Positions 11,368 through 23,205 of a DNA stretch of 64,000 nt are shown here, in pieces. The position numbers were made by a program, and so were the translations under genes. Source of the DNA: Gari tellinella (lineage: Eukaryota > Mollusca > Bivalvia > Cardiida > Psammobiidae); contig OV277866.1 in assembly GCA_922989275.2 (NCBI GenBank), positions 75,738,328 through 75,802,327 of the forward strand, read 5' to 3'. The notes beneath the pieces are model-generated. The model had not been told where the DNA came from. It was given only the letters and a program-made list of their open reading frames with translations, and ran no database searches. Every line of letters starts with the position of its first letter. Position 1 is the stretch's first letter.

Positions 11368-12032
11368 TCAGTATCGTTTATGGTCTCGCTCTAAGTGTCT
11401 ACAGATTAGAATGCATTTTGATAAAACTATATATTTCTTTGCCAGTGGGCGTATAATGTACCGCTTGCGGTGCTCTCGTTTGAAGGCTGTAATTGAGCTA
11501 GCATCTCTGATGTCTGATGGTAGAGTGTTCCAGAGCTTTGGGGCTGCATGCATGAAACTTCTATCTCCAAACTTCACCAATCGACTGATTTGCTCGCAGA
11601 CCGCAACTCTCTTCGAGGCCTATACACGTCCAGCATACTAACAATGTACCTTGGAGAATCATTGCACATGGCTTTGTATGTGAGTGTCAGAATTTTGAAT
11701 TCAACATTGTGTTGAACTCGAAGCCAGTGAAGCTCCTTCAAGACTGAAGTGATGTGATTGTACCGAGGAGTCTTGGTAATGATGCGGGCTGCTGTATTTT
11801 GCACACGCTGTAGTTTTCGTAGTGAGTTTTGGGGAATCCCATATAGCAGTGAGTTGCAGTAGTCAATTTCTGATGTGACCAGACAATTGACCAACGTCTT
11901 TGTAGCTTCTAGAGAAAGGTACTGTCTAATATGACCTATTTGCCGCAGCTGTGCGTAGCTAGACCTGCACACAGCGTCGATGTGCTGTGTCATATCCATT
12001 GGGGAATCAAATCTAGCACCAAGGTTGTTCAC
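11368..12032 (-). pseudogene. LINE ORF2, thumb and C-terminal part
   Basis: After a frameshift near 12030, the frame 12032-11574 reads VNNLGARFDSPMDMTQHID, QLRQIGHIRQYLS, DYCNSLLYGIP, LQRVQNTAARIITKTPRY and ITSVLKELHWLRV, the standard LINE thumb and C-terminal signatures. The partly overlapping frame 11580-11368 carries FMHAAPKLWNTLPSDIRDASSITAFKREHRK, the usual end of CR1/L2-type ORF2. Sequence beyond about 11350 is satellite, so the native 3' untranslated region is displaced or lost. Confidence 0.85.
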
Positions 12033-12836
12033 ACTTGAACATGAAAATCTCTGGGAACGTTAACCTTTTTTGAGTGAAACAGTATGACCTCAGTTTTGTC
12101 AGTGTTCAGCTTCAACATATTCTGGTGCATCCATGAGACTATGTCTTTTAGACATCCTTCGACTTTTAAAAGGGCTTCTTGTTGACTAGATGTGTCTTTA
12201 GGCTTAAATGACAAGTATAACTGTGAATCATCTGCATAGAAATGATGATCCAGATCATGATTTCTGCAAATTGAGCCGACAGGTTTTGTGTACAAGATGT
12301 AGTTTTTTGGTTCCAAGACTGAACCCTGTGGAACACCATATTTCATTTGAACTGGGGCAGATTATTATTATTATTATTATACCCGATTTATATAGCGCTC
12401 TTTTCACACAGGAGTTGTGCGTTCAAAAGCGCACAGATAATTCGCCATCTACTGCGACTGTTTGGTAACGGTCATTCGGGTAGGAGGGCATCCACTTTAT
12501 TGGGTTTCCAATGATTTTGAAGTCTTTTTCAAGGCGAATGAGTAATGTTTCATGATCAATTGTGTCAAATGCGGCTGATAGGTCAAGCATCACCAGAATT
12601 GTGATTTCATTCTTATCAATTTATTGCAAGATGTCATTTTGAACTTTAACAAGAGCAGTTTCTGTAGAGTGATGCTTACGATATGCTGACTGATGCTGTT
12701 TATGCAGATTGTTTGTGGCCAAATGGGACTGAATACGTCTGTCTACAACTTTTTCTAATACTTTTGAGAGAAATGGCAAATTTGATACAGGCCTGTAGTT
12801 CTTAAGATCATTTATATCGAGATCAGGTTTCTTCAA
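12029..12836 (-). pseudogene. LINE ORF2, reverse transcriptase core interrupted by a LINE tail
   Basis: From 12836 the frame gives KNYRPVSNLPFLSKVLEKVV (fingers), HQSAYRKHHSTETAL, an in-frame TAA near 12618-12620, then LDLSAAFDTIDHE (motif A, with the first catalytic Asp) at about 12550-12590. The (TAA)n-ended LINE tail at 12362-12436 splits the gene. It resumes with KYGVPQGSVL (motif B) and FYADDSQLY (motif C; YADD at 12227-12238). The catalytic Asp residues survive, but the insertion and stops destroy the product. The frame is lost near 12030. Confidence 0.85.
12362..12436 (-). mobile_element. 75-bp LINE 3'-tail insertion inside a reverse transcriptase
   Basis: Same tail as at 9336-9425 and 44067-44146, in the same orientation as the host LINE. 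It interrupts ORF2 between motif A and motif B. Its tiny size fits a heavily 5'-truncated insertion. Confidence 0.8.
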
Positions 12837-12863
12837 AAGAGGTCTTACATGCGACTTTTTGAA

Positions 12864-13652
12864 TTATTTTGGAACATACGCAGATTCCAGCGAAGAGTTC
12901 ACAATTTTTGTTAACGACGGTAGGAGCTCGCTAAGGCATAACTTTAAGAGCCATGTAGGTATTGGGTCGAGTTCACAGGACTTACATGGGGATGCCTTGA
13001 CAATCTCCCCGATTTCTGCTGCTGTAGCAGTGTCAAAACTTTCTAAAGAGCTCATTGAATGCAACGTTTTTGTGATGACTGGGGTGCATGCCGTTGACTC
13101 AGAGGCAATGCCTGTTCGTATTTTGTCCACTTTTTCAATAAAAAAGTCGCTGAAATCATGCGCAAGTTGTTTTGAGGACACATTTTTCGGCAGTGCAATT
13201 TCACTGTTTGCACCCAGGAGATGCTTAGTGACTTAGGATTCTACTTTTTCTGTGTAAAGATTAACCTTTGACTTTGCTAACAATTTGTTTACTTTAGCAC
13301 ACTGGTCTCGATACAGTTGATGATCAATTGCGAGGTTGGTTAATTTCCACTTTCGTTCCAGCTTACGCTTTAAATGTTTAGCATCATGAAGTTCCTGGGT
13401 GTACCACGGACATGATGGCCTGAGAGTTATGGTCTTAGTGCACAATGATGCATGCTTATTGGTCAGAGCTTTAGGTTCATATGTGTATACACTGACAATT
13501 TCGTCAATATCTGTCATTTTCAGAATGTCTTTTATTGAATCTGAGTTAAGGATATCTCTTTTAAATAAATCGACATTAATGTCCCTAAGCCTTCGAAATG
13601 AAACAGTTTTTCTGATGGGCGGAGGTTTTTCTGCCTCTGCTCTGAAAGACAC
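12864..13652 (-). pseudogene. LINE ORF2, linker and N-terminal reverse transcriptase part
   Basis: Two frames (13652-13233 and 13181-12864) are in the same register and separated by a single TAA in ...TEKVES-stop-VTKHLLG. The first holds the linker between endonuclease and polymerase (PSCPWYTQELHDAKHLKRKLERKW, the usual 'PWYxxEL...KRxxRRxER' pattern). The second holds HDFSDFFIEKVDKIR and ELDPIPTWLLK, matching the 'DPIPTxLLK' motif upstream of the fingers domain in CR1/L2-type enzymes. It then runs through another in-frame TAA (12852-12854) into the palm region. Confidence 0.8.
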
Positions 13653-14113
13653 AGATAAATGGTATCTTGGGATTTTGCCACTACTGTCAGATAGTCCAAG
13701 GGTCTTTAACTTCGATATTTGACACCCAGTCTTCGTTTATCTTGTGCTAACAACGTCAAGCGTGTGTCCCCCGACATGAGTGACTTCTTTGACATGCTGT
13801 TGAAAACCAAATGAATCCACTGTACTGACGAAATTGACAGTGTTCCTATCGTTTGAGATATCAAGATGAAGGTTTAAATCCCCTACAATGACGATTTGTT
13901 TATCAATGGTTGAACATTTCGATAAGAAAATTGGCCATTTCTTGTCAAGAAAGTCTGAGATTTTTTAGACCGTTTGCAGTGGATGGAGGGGGTCTGTAGA
14001 TGACTGCTAGACGCACTGTGAAATCTTTGATGCTTAAAGTAAAGTCAATGTGCTCAAAAGTTGAAGAATCATTATCTCAGGTAGAGGAAAGGATTTTGAT
14101 ATCAACTGATGCC

Positions 14114-14617
14114 TTATATATGAGCCCAACCCCACCCACGGCCTCCACTACAGCGAGGGACATGTTTGATCTTATAGCTGTCAGGAACCAGTTCACCTAA
14201 GCACGGTTTATCTGCAGCACTACCAAGCCAAGACTTAGCCTCAGCGACGGCCATTACATCAATATCATTTGATATTATATAGTCATGTATAGCCAAAGCT
14301 TTATCTTTTACTGATCTGGGGTTTAAACAGCAGCCGTTAATTTGCTTATGAGGTTTGGTGGTCATGGGCTGTTCATACTTTACACGAATGAGATTTTGTG
14401 TTTTGGATTTATGAGGTTCAACCAAGATTTCAAGTTTTATATTTGTTTGAAAAGTACTGGAAACAACTTTTATTAACTGTTGTAATTCTCTTACAATTGC
14501 ATGATGAATGCCATCATTTGTATTCCAAATGCGTTTCAGTTTGGATTTACCCCCTTTTGTACCCCTATACTTTGCTAAACCAAACTGCCCGAAGTCACAA
14601 AGACCTAACTCTCTCAA
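14114..14617 (-). pseudogene. LINE ORF2, apurinic endonuclease N-terminal part
   Basis: Open frame of 167 codons. The first ~95 residues are a basic lead-in (RGTKGGKSKLKR) typical of CR1/L2 ORF2. The endonuclease begins near residue 96 with LNPRSVKDKALAIHDYI and IDVMAVAEAKSWL, matching the 'LNxRSxxNK...DIxxxxETWL' pattern of LINE APE endonucleases. Here the catalytic Glu is followed by AKSWL rather than the usual TWL. The frame breaks near the GRGWGWAHI end, where the 'GGGVxxxY' strand should continue. Remnants such as YRPPPS can be read in another frame near 13990. It would not be active. Confidence 0.75.
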
Positions 14618-14640
14618 TCTAGATAATAAAAGGGGATCTG

Positions 14641-16584
14641 GTTAACAATCAGGTGATAATTACCTGAGCTCAGAAAGATACAACCTGGTAAAGATAATCC
14701 TTTTTGGTAACGCTTGTTCACAGTCAGTTCTGCCTTGGGCCAAACACAAGTTGAATTAAATATCCAATAAGTCCAGTAGTACTAAATATTCCACAAATGT
14801 GATTTATTAAATCCACAATATCTTTTTACTCTTACTATAAAATCACTTTTTAATCACACCATTATTTTAAAAATATATTAATTTACAACACTGTAAAGTT
14901 TCAGAAGTATATATAAAGGAATTCCACTTTGAACAATTAATACATTCAGAGCTAAGAAAATTGCAGCCAGTCACGCCCGGCGCATAAACTAATGTAACGG
15001 ATAAAAGCCTATACAAGGGCAAATTCAATATAGTATTATGTGAAAAGAAATTGATAGGTAAATTTTGAAAATTATGAGTTATTATAGAGTTTACAAAATT
15101 TACAAAATAGTGCCGTATCAATTACTTTTAGACCTTCATAATTTCGTATTTGGCGCCTGTTATGTCTTAAATTAGTCGTTCTATGAGGAAATACTACCAA
15201 AGACATGGATTAATACCACAAAAACAAAATTACCTTTTTTGTTTTCATTTTAAATATATTTATTGAAGAGGGTTCTTTACAAAGGACAAAATAAGATATT
15301 CAAATCCTAATCTGACTTACATTTTAGAAATAGCGGTAGAGCCAATTTTTAACACAGATATATCATTTCTTTCTTTTTCCTTTTCTTCATCTGAAATAGC
15401 TCTTCAAAACAAAACCATGATAGAGTGTTTTTAAATACTTTGAATATTTCACAATCGTTGGGTAAATGTTTATGAGTCTATTGATTAATACATTTTGACT
15501 CTAGAAATGTCAACCTCTTTCTTCAGTTGAGTAAAAAGCTAATCGCGCTACAAAGTGCTTCTATGGAGATGAGGGTAAAGGCACAGAGCCAATAAGCGAT
15601 TTTCAAGGACTCTGCTTGCTTAAATGCCTTGATGTTGTTTTGATGAAATAACATGTATCATTGTTCTATATTTCTGAAGCTGAATATGCTTGATAGGGAT
15701 GATGATGCAGTAACTTGATTTTTGTAAATTGGACATGAACAAGACAAACTTGCTAGACATCTTGGCATTCGCCGAAGGATATGATAAACATCAAGGAATA
15801 ATAATTATTGCTAAAAATGCTTTTCTATATTTTGATATTTATTTATGCGCCTACACGGATTTATAATCGATACTAGACTGATTAGTCATTCCTCTTACTG
15901 GGATAAAGTGGAAGTTAAATTCAGATTCAGTTAATGCGGGACATGCCAACCTCTCGAATATAATGAGTTTATTGATGTGTAATGCTTCACTAATGTTCGG
16001 TTGGTTAGTATATATTTATCTACCAATAAATTACTTGACGTGTGTTTGCAATTTCTGTACGTCCACATGTGAATGCTCATAGCATGTTTATTTAACAGAA
16101 CGACACGTATATGACCAATGGAAGATCGTTGTTGTCAATATTTGAAAATAAAATAAGTTAACATAAGGTACAACTACATTGAACCCGTCACTGTCACGAC
16201 GTCGTAAATAATAACAAAAATCTGTGTTCAGCTTTTCATCTCAAATATAAATTATAGTTATGCTGACTTTAGAAACACTAAAATGAGTGTCAAACATTGT
16301 TTTATCCTAATCAGGTGTCTGATCAGGATCCAAACAGTGGGTAAATAAATATAAATGTAGTACTCTGGGAAAGGCAGTGAAGGGTTTAAACTTTCTTTTG
16401 GATATTGTATATAAATACTACTTAAAATGTGTTAAGCACCAATGGTAAAATCACCCTAGATACCAATGCATTGACCCTATCACATCCCATCACTTAACCT
16501 CCTTCATTTTTTGTTCGATTTCTCTAAGTTTGACAATTAGTTTACTTTACAGATTCTAATAACATTTCCAGTTATACGGGCTTC
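14641..16584. other. No gene seen
   Basis: About 1.9 kb of AT-rich DNA. The only longer frame (14867-15121, minus) has no domain features. No terminal repeats recognised. Confidence 0.5.
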
Positions 16585-16842
16585 AAAGGCGTAACCCGGG
16601 GACATTATCAAAATGTGAAATTTCTGAGATTTCACCAAAATTTTCAAATCCATTGAATTCTACATTTTAATGTTCTTAGAGATGTTATAATTGGTAAAAT
16701 TGAACACTGAAATAGTCAGCATTGATTTTACCAACGAATAACATCGCTAAGAACATTACAATGTACAAGTGAATGGATTTGAAAATTTGGGTTAATTCTC
16801 AGAAATTCACCGTTTGATATTTTCTCGGGTTTCGCCTACAGG
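16585..16842. repeat. Long imperfect inverted repeat (~260 bp foldback)
   Basis: The left arm includes 'GGCGTAACCCGGGGACATTA', 'TTCTGAGATTTCACC', 'TTTTCAAATCCATT' and 'ATGTTCTTAGAGATGTTAT'. The right arm has their complements in reverse order: 'ATAACATCGCTAAGAACAT', 'AATGGATTTGAAAA', 'TTCTCAGAA' and 'CGGGTTTCGCC'. Together they cover nearly the whole 258 bp. Non-coding; probably a foldback or MITE-type element. Confidence 0.75.
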
Positions 16843-16860
16843 TCTTGAGCAATTTGAAAA

Positions 16861-17130
16861 TCTTAAAATTAAATCTTTGGCCAAAACATCTCCAAATGTG
16901 TGAAACATCGAGTAAGCATGTTTGAAATAATGTGATGAGAAGTGATAGGGTCAATGCATTGACCATATGTAGAGTTTATCCTTGTGCTTAGTAAACTTTG
17001 ATAATAACTATGCAATTGTATCACAATAATAAGGCCCCACGTTTTCGTTCTCAGGAAGACCGACATATATTCATGTAGCATATGCCAATTTCACCTCCAC
17101 ATCAAAATGCCGCAATAAGGCGAATTTCCG
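16861..17130. other. No gene seen
   Basis: No recognised gene or element. The frame 16869-17081 (minus) has no domain signature. Confidence 0.45.
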
Positions 17131-17195
17131 AATAGTTTGGATCCGGATCAGACCAAGCGTCACGCGGCATCTGATAACAATACAAACTGTTTGAC
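17131..17195. repeat. GATCAGACGC hairpin core, diverged
   Basis: AGTTTGGATCCGGATCAGAC pairs imperfectly with a downstream arm ending CAAACTGTTTGAC. Confidence 0.6.
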
Positions 17196-17559
17196 GTTCA
17201 TAATGACATTTCTTCAGTCAAATTGATCTAACATATTGTATGCGACACTATAAATCAGTCCTACCCTTTACTGTATTTAAGAGCATGAAATTCATGCTCC
17301 GCTGTCAAAGCCTAACACTAGTGAAAATTTGGCAAACTTACAATAAAGTGTAGGACTGAAATGGATACAATTATTTTACGGTGAGATTGTGAAAGCAGAT
17401 GATCAAATTTGGCAGTGAAACAGTTAAAGCACAAATGCGTGTACAAACATAGTATGGTGATGTCTGTGCACGCATGGTGAGCAGCAGTGTAGGTCATTGT
17501 CTAATCGACATAAAAGTTGTTTAACTATTTCACTGACAAGAACGCAAAGATGCGATTTC

Positions 17560-17627
17560 GCAAACAGCGTGGATCCTGATTAGACGTCGCGTAACGCTGC
17601 GTCAGATAAGGATTCAAACTGTTTGCA
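17560..17627. repeat. GATCAGACGC hairpin core
   Basis: GCAAACAGCGTGGATCCTGA pairs with the complementary arm ending TCAAACTGTTTGC around an ACGTCGCGTAACGC centre. Confidence 0.7.
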
Positions 17628-18011
17628 AACTCGTATATATATTTCTTACGCACTGCTTCATTGAATCTTTCTTTGAAACGAATAAGTAGACAACAATATT
17701 GACGCAGAATACAGTAAAGCGGTGAAGGAGTAAAACTCTCACGATTCATTTGGCAGAGATGGAGTGAACACTACAACCAGATGTGTCCAACTCTAAAACA
17801 GTCAGTACACATTTGAGAAAATGTGTTTTAGATATTGCAGGAAAATATTAATCACTTGGTAACATCAAATTGAATTTATAATGATAAAGTCGGAAATGTT
17901 GTGAAATGCTGTTTCAACCAACGGTAGCATATGTAGAGGTGTTTATATAGCACTGGAGGAACATGTCTTACGAAACGTCGTTAGACAAAAACAATCGTAA
18001 GTCAAAACTTT

Positions 18012-20505
18012 AAACAAGAGCCGTATACGGCCCTAAATCGCTCACCTGGAACGGTTGTTGTAAATGTAAAATATCTTGGAAAGCGGAGCAGATGATGATG
18101 TGTGCCAAAATTCTAAGTTCAGGGTACTGTAGTGTATGACAATATTTTTTTAAGGATTCATTGAAAGAATCTATTTATAGCTCCCGTGACTTAGACATGC
18201 AACGGACTGGAACAATTTGAACAATATTGGTAAAGGTTCTCTAAAAGTGACACTATGCCAAATATCAAAGCTCTGTCCATATAGTTTCAGAGAAGAAGCT
18301 GTTTGTATATTTCACTATATAACTATATTAGTAAATGTGTGACCCCGGGGCAGTGTCATTTTTGACCCAGGGACATAATTTGAACATTCTTGATAGAGGA
18401 CCTGCAGTTGATGGTTTGTTTCAAATAGCTAAGCTCAGGGTACTGTGGCTTCATTATGATGCAGACAAAAATATTTAAGTTTCAATCGAAAAAAAATCTA
18501 TTTTTAGCTCCTATGACCTAGATATGCAGTGGACATGGACCGGGACAGTTTGAACAATATTGGTAAAGGTCCTCTATAAGTGTCACTGAATCCGGGTCAA
18601 ATCGGCCCAAAATCAAATCCGCCCGGGTCAAATCGGACCGGGTCAAATCGGCCCAAAAATTAACCGGGTCAAATCGGCCCAATATTGCAGATATTGCGGA
18701 CATGTCCTTATTGACTGAACTTGATTTATTGGTTCAGTTTTTTAAGTTTGAACAGAGAAATGTTGACAAGAGTGTCACATTGTTTGGATTTTGATCAGAT
18801 ATGGAATGCAGTATCCAGATATATTTGAAATTATCGTCAAAAATATACAATAACAGTTTGGATCCTGATTAGACGCTGTGCTTTGTTTTAAGCTTTGTCA
18901 GTTGCTTTTAATACTGCAGATCAATAAGATATATTGAGGCTCTAATATTAAATAATACATACCCTACAATCAGCTATGTGCGAAAGTGCCCAATGTGTCG
19001 CCAAAAGTGTTATTGCAGCCACTACACTAATTGTTAGTTTGCAGTCAAGGTGTTAATTGATGTTTGACATGTTGTTGTGACAGTTAATCAGTTATCACTT
19101 CACTGTCATCACACGTCGTAATTTGCCAACAGTTTTGATTCTAATGAGACACGTACTACGGTGCTGACTATGATCAAAACTTTTTTTCTGATGTTAAAAC
19201 ATAAAATAAACTTTGAGAAATAAAAGCAGACGACAACTGCAAGTGACATCTTAAGAGCTCAGGTAAACTTAATTTATAGATCTGTTTCCAACCTGTATCC
19301 AAAATGGTATTGTATACACGTTTGATGTGTTTTTGTTGTCGTGTGTTTTTTGTTTGTTTTACTATAGCCTCGATGACTTATTGAGTTAAATTGCAAGTTA
19401 CCCAATTTCTGAATAGCATTGCATTATTGTTATACTTAATTAATTCACGTACCACATTATTTAGGTTTAATTTCAATTCTTCATTTTCACTTGTCACTGA
19501 TATGTATCAATGTAACTTTAGGAATACAAATAACACGTAAAGGTCAAAAAGTGTTATACCATAACCAAGCATAATCAGTTTTCCTGCTTTGACACTAAAA
19601 TAAAAAATGGGCCGATTTGACCCGGTCCGATTTGACCCGGTCCGATTTGGTTTTGGGCCGATTTGACTCGGGGTCCGATTTGGTTTTGGGCCGATTTGAC
19701 CCGTTGCCGTGTCACCATGCCAACTATCAAAGCTCTGGCCATATTAGTTTCAGAGAAGATGTTTGAAGATTTCACTATAGAACTCTATGTAAATTTATGA
19801 CCCCTTGGGTGAGGTCATTTTTGACCCCAGGGACATAATTTGAACAACTTTGATAGAGAACCTGTAGATGATGCATTGTGCCAAATAGTTAAACCCAGGG
19901 TACTGTGGTTTCCGACAAGAATATTTTTTAAGATTCGATTGAAAAAAAATCTATTTTTAGCTCCTTTGACCTAGATATGCAACGAACCGAAACAGTTTGA
20001 ACAATATTGGTAAAGGTCTTCTAGAAGTGTCACCATGCCAAATATCAAAGCTCTGGCCATATTAGTTTCAGAGAAGAAGATGTTTGAAGATTTCACTATA
20101 AAACTCTATGTCAATTTGTGACCCCTGGGGCGCATTTTTTACCCCAAGGACATAATTTGAACACCTTTAATAGAGGACCTGTGGATGATGCTTTGTGCAA
20201 AATATCTAAGCTCAGTGTACTGTGGGTTCAGACGAGAAGATTTTTTAAATTTTTATTTAAACGATCTATTTTTAGCTCCTGTGACCTAGATATGCAGCGG
20301 ATCGGAATCTTTTGAACAACTTTCAAGGAGGACCATATAAGGATCATTCCTGCCAAGTTTGGTAAATGTAGTTTAGGGGGAGATGTCGTTTAAAGAAATT
20401 GTTGACGACGGACGAACGAACGAATGGATGGACGACGACGGACGACGGACACAGCACGATTAAAATAGCTCACCTTGGCACTTTGTGCCAGGTGAGCTAA
20501 AAACG
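18012..20505. mobile_element. Middle element of the nest: GCTCACCTGG element with ~325-bp internal repeats
   Basis: Subterminal inverted repeats GCTCACCTGG (18040-18049) and CCAGGTGAGC (20488-20497). After removing the inner insertion it contains about four internal units of ~325 bp, marked by 'CTATTTTTAGCTCC', 'TTTGAACAATATTGGTAAAG' and 'ATATCAAAGCTCTG', near 18165, 18495, 19950 and 20265. It ends in GACGACGGACGA-type short repeats (20405-20450). No reading frame for a transposase. Repeats of this style are common in bivalves; the class is not clear to me. Confidence 0.7.
18587..19708. mobile_element. Inner element of the nest: 1122-bp element with iterated GGGTCAAATCGGCCC ends
   Basis: The left end has about four copies of GGGTCAAATCGG(C/A)CC (18594-18682); the right end has several copies of the reverse complement (19609-19702). 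GTGTCAC flanks both ends (18580-18586 and 19709-19715), a 7-bp target duplication. The uninterrupted site can be seen in the sister unit at 20027-20040 (AGTGTCACCATGCC). No transposase is encoded. Minus frames at both ends are read-through of the iterated motif. Confidence 0.8.
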
Positions 20506-20669
20506 TATCATTTCTTATTTCTTCCTGTAATCTTGTCTTGCGACACATTTTTGGCATCGTATTTTCATGAGACTTAATTAGACGAAGTTATATGTATATG
20601 AACATTGAGAGTTTTATAATATGAGTTACGACATTTTTTGTCGTACGACGTTTCGTAAAACAAGTTAAT

Positions 20670-21045
20670 CCAAATTGGTTGATACGGTATCATCTGATCA
20701 GCATTGTTCAACTGTTCATTAGAATGTTCTTAGACCAATCAAAGTTTTTGAGAGCACTGATGATGGTTACAAAATGAATAAGAGAGGTATGGGTTGTAGA
20801 GATAAATCCAGGAGTTTACTAATAGTAAAAATTCTGAGGAACAGTGTTTCTTTAAATATTGAACAATAATGTTTAGAGACGAAAACCCGGATTTAACCTA
20901 AACTATATACACTGCAAGCGGACGCTCTACCACTAATGTTTGCAGGCAGTCAAACGTGTTTAGTTGTTATTTGGAAAAATGTCCGTGTTAGATTAAAAAT
21001 CGAGGTACAGCAAGCCTATGTATTAGATTGTGTTAATTGTTAGGT
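20670..21045. other. No gene seen
   Basis: No recognised gene or repeat boundary. Confidence 0.45.
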
Positions 21046-21212
21046 TGGCAGGTAGGTGATTACTTGGAGTATGACAAACGTCAAACAGAAAGGTCCTATA
21101 GGAGCTCTCTGTTTATCGTAAATCTCGTATGAAGCTGTCACCTGTCTTTTATGCAATCAAGTAGCCCTCTATTTAGTTGCTGTAATAGAGTAATAGAGGG
21201 GTTTTACTGTGT
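21046..21212. mobile_element. Decayed CAGTARAACCTC MITE
   Basis: The right end reads GTAATAGAGGGGTTTTACTG, as in the intact copy at 54858-55063, and the hairpin core AACAGAAAGGTCCTATAGGAGCTCTCTGTTT is present. The left terminus has decayed. Confidence 0.65.
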
Positions 21213-23205
21213 TCGGCTTCTGAGTCAAACTGATGGTCAGTCTAGCTTATGTTACTTTAGAAACATATAATTATTAACATGTATTATTTGAATAGAACTG
21301 TTAAGATTTTGTAATAAAGATGTATATCTCATTCATCCCTGTACTTTTGATCGGACAATTCCATTTTGCTATTAAATCTAGTCAATTTATAACTATTTAG
21401 GACTGTTATCTGAAATAGTTTGCAAATTGTCAAACATTGCAGACCTTAATAAGACGATTAATTTAGGACTTTTTCAGAACTGAGTCTACAATGTTGCCAT
21501 AAGACAATTGTACTTTTCAAAGGCAGAGTGTTTGTAAATGATGAGTGTACTCGTCGCTAGAATTTAATCAGTTAATGCAGTGGACTGCAGCATACAAAGG
21601 GAAAATGCCAAGACAAATCCTTAAGGGATTCCCTGTTTGTTTTCAGAGATTCTTTAAACTGCCATCCGTTCTAATAGCAATAATTGAGACGTATCCGTGG
21701 GTTTATTATAGTAATGTTTGTTTGAGAAATAGTGTTATCGTCCATAGGAAATTGGACTATTTCCCAGACTTTAAATCATAGTTATGTCAAACAGATTCAT
21801 CCCCCGCCTAAACAGTAAGATTGACGGTTAAGTGCAGCAACTTTTACAGAGCATTCATATCGCCTTCATTCAATTTGTAACAGGAGTGTCTATTTTCATC
21901 TCGTGATTTGTTTTTGTCCAAATATTGATGATAAAAACAAAGTTGAGCACAATATGACGCCGATGTTCCAAACAGTTTACAATTTGCACTGTCAGCCTTT
22001 TAAGCAAAAACAGTTTTGCTGAGGAATAACATCTAATGTTCGACAGGGTTTAGAGGCATACTTAATATATGAAAGTCAGGTACCAAGACATTCCCTTCTA
22101 AGGATTCTTTATTCAGTTGACTGTTTTAAGGAAACAAAATTTGTTTCCGGATAACATTAATTAAAGTAAGACTATTTCATGTTACGCGTTAATTAATGTA
22201 CGTAGATTTGTTTCCGTAAAATGAAAGCTAACTCGGTGTTGTATAGACATTCTACATCCTGAATCAATGTGAAATAATACAGTAAATTCAGTTTTATAGA
22301 TCACTAAGTCATAGTTAGTAGTATGCATTCAAGGTTGTCTAGAGCAAAGAAAATTTAAAGTTATTATTATAATTTCAACTTGCATTCAGATGTGGTGCCG
22401 CCTGTGATTCGTTCAAAACGTGATCATATATGATACAACCCTTATTAACTGTGTTTTTGATTCTCTCTTCTTCAGTTGCCGTAATAGATGTATGTCTACG
22501 TGACCAAAAACTGTATCAATGGTCCACAATTTAAGAGACTATGTATTATATAGATCTCCGAATACCGACTTTCACAAATAAGCCATGTGAAATCCTGATT
22601 TATTGCAGTTCAAACTGTGTAGATCAAGGCATGCCGCCGCGTCTTTGGCTGGTTGTGATCGACACTGTTAGCCAACGGTGCTTGGTCTGTACAATGTTGC
22701 AATGCAGTAAGGCCAGTTTGGTCATAACAAGGCCAAACTGTTTTGGTAATTACCGTGACACACACTATTGATTAAGAATAGCTTGACAAATGTAAACCAT
22801 TTACAAGCAATACTGTTTAACCAAAAGGTCGACCTCACCAATAACTTTGTTCGTCGAGTGTTTACAATGATGTCTTTTATGTGCAACTGCTTTATCAGTT
22901 TCTCCTATAGAAGACGTTGAAGGGGTTCGCATACCTTTATATATGCGAGGAAAGAACAGAATTGTTGGGTATTGAGTCATGATAGGAACGAGCAATGTCC
23001 TAATATCACATCTACCGTGTTGAACTATGAAACAAAACATTGACTACAATCACGCTTTATGCTGAATTAGTGACAAAATATGTTTGATGACTTTGAACTT
23101 GTTTTAAATTGTTTTGTTGTTTAATAACATTCATGTAAAGTTTAGACACAATTCTGATTAAAACTGTTTAAAAACACTGCAAATAATCAGTTTCGAAATT
23201 AGTTT
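21213..23205. other. No gene seen; one small palindrome
   Basis: About 2 kb without a recognised gene. Around 22130-22217 an inverted repeat pairs GGAAACAAA and CATTAATTAA with TTAATTAATG and TTTGTTTCC. Frames at 21545-21781, 22541-22771 and 22801-23040 show no domain. Confidence 0.45.

Larger units (their letters stand above)
11290..14640 (-). mobile_element. Nearly complete CR1/L2-like LINE (decayed ORF2)
   Basis: Reading down the minus strand from about 14640: an N-terminal endonuclease, a linker, a reverse transcriptase with recognisable A, B and C motifs, then the characteristic C-terminal 'APKLWNTLPSDIR' segment. Lesions visible are single in-frame stops (for example near 13215, 12853 and 12619), a frameshift near 12030, decay of the endonuclease C-terminal half, and a 75-bp LINE-tail insertion at 12362-12436. 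Most reading frame is otherwise preserved, so the element is old but not ancient. No ORF1 is joined upstream: at 14641-14720 the sequence loses coding character, suggesting 5' truncation. Jockey-superfamily assignment is from motif style, not a search. Confidence 0.85.
17961..20666. mobile_element. Outer element of a three-level nest, ~50-bp terminal inverted repeats
   Basis: The left end 17961-18010 (ACATGTCTTACGAAACGTCG, then TTAGACAAAAAC) is the inverse of the right end 20610-20665 (GACATTTTTTGTCGTACGAC, then GTTTCGTAAAACAAGT). Only about 160 bp of its own sequence remains, because the 2.5-kb element at 18012-20505 sits inside. No transposase frame and no clear target duplication seen. Confidence 0.65.
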
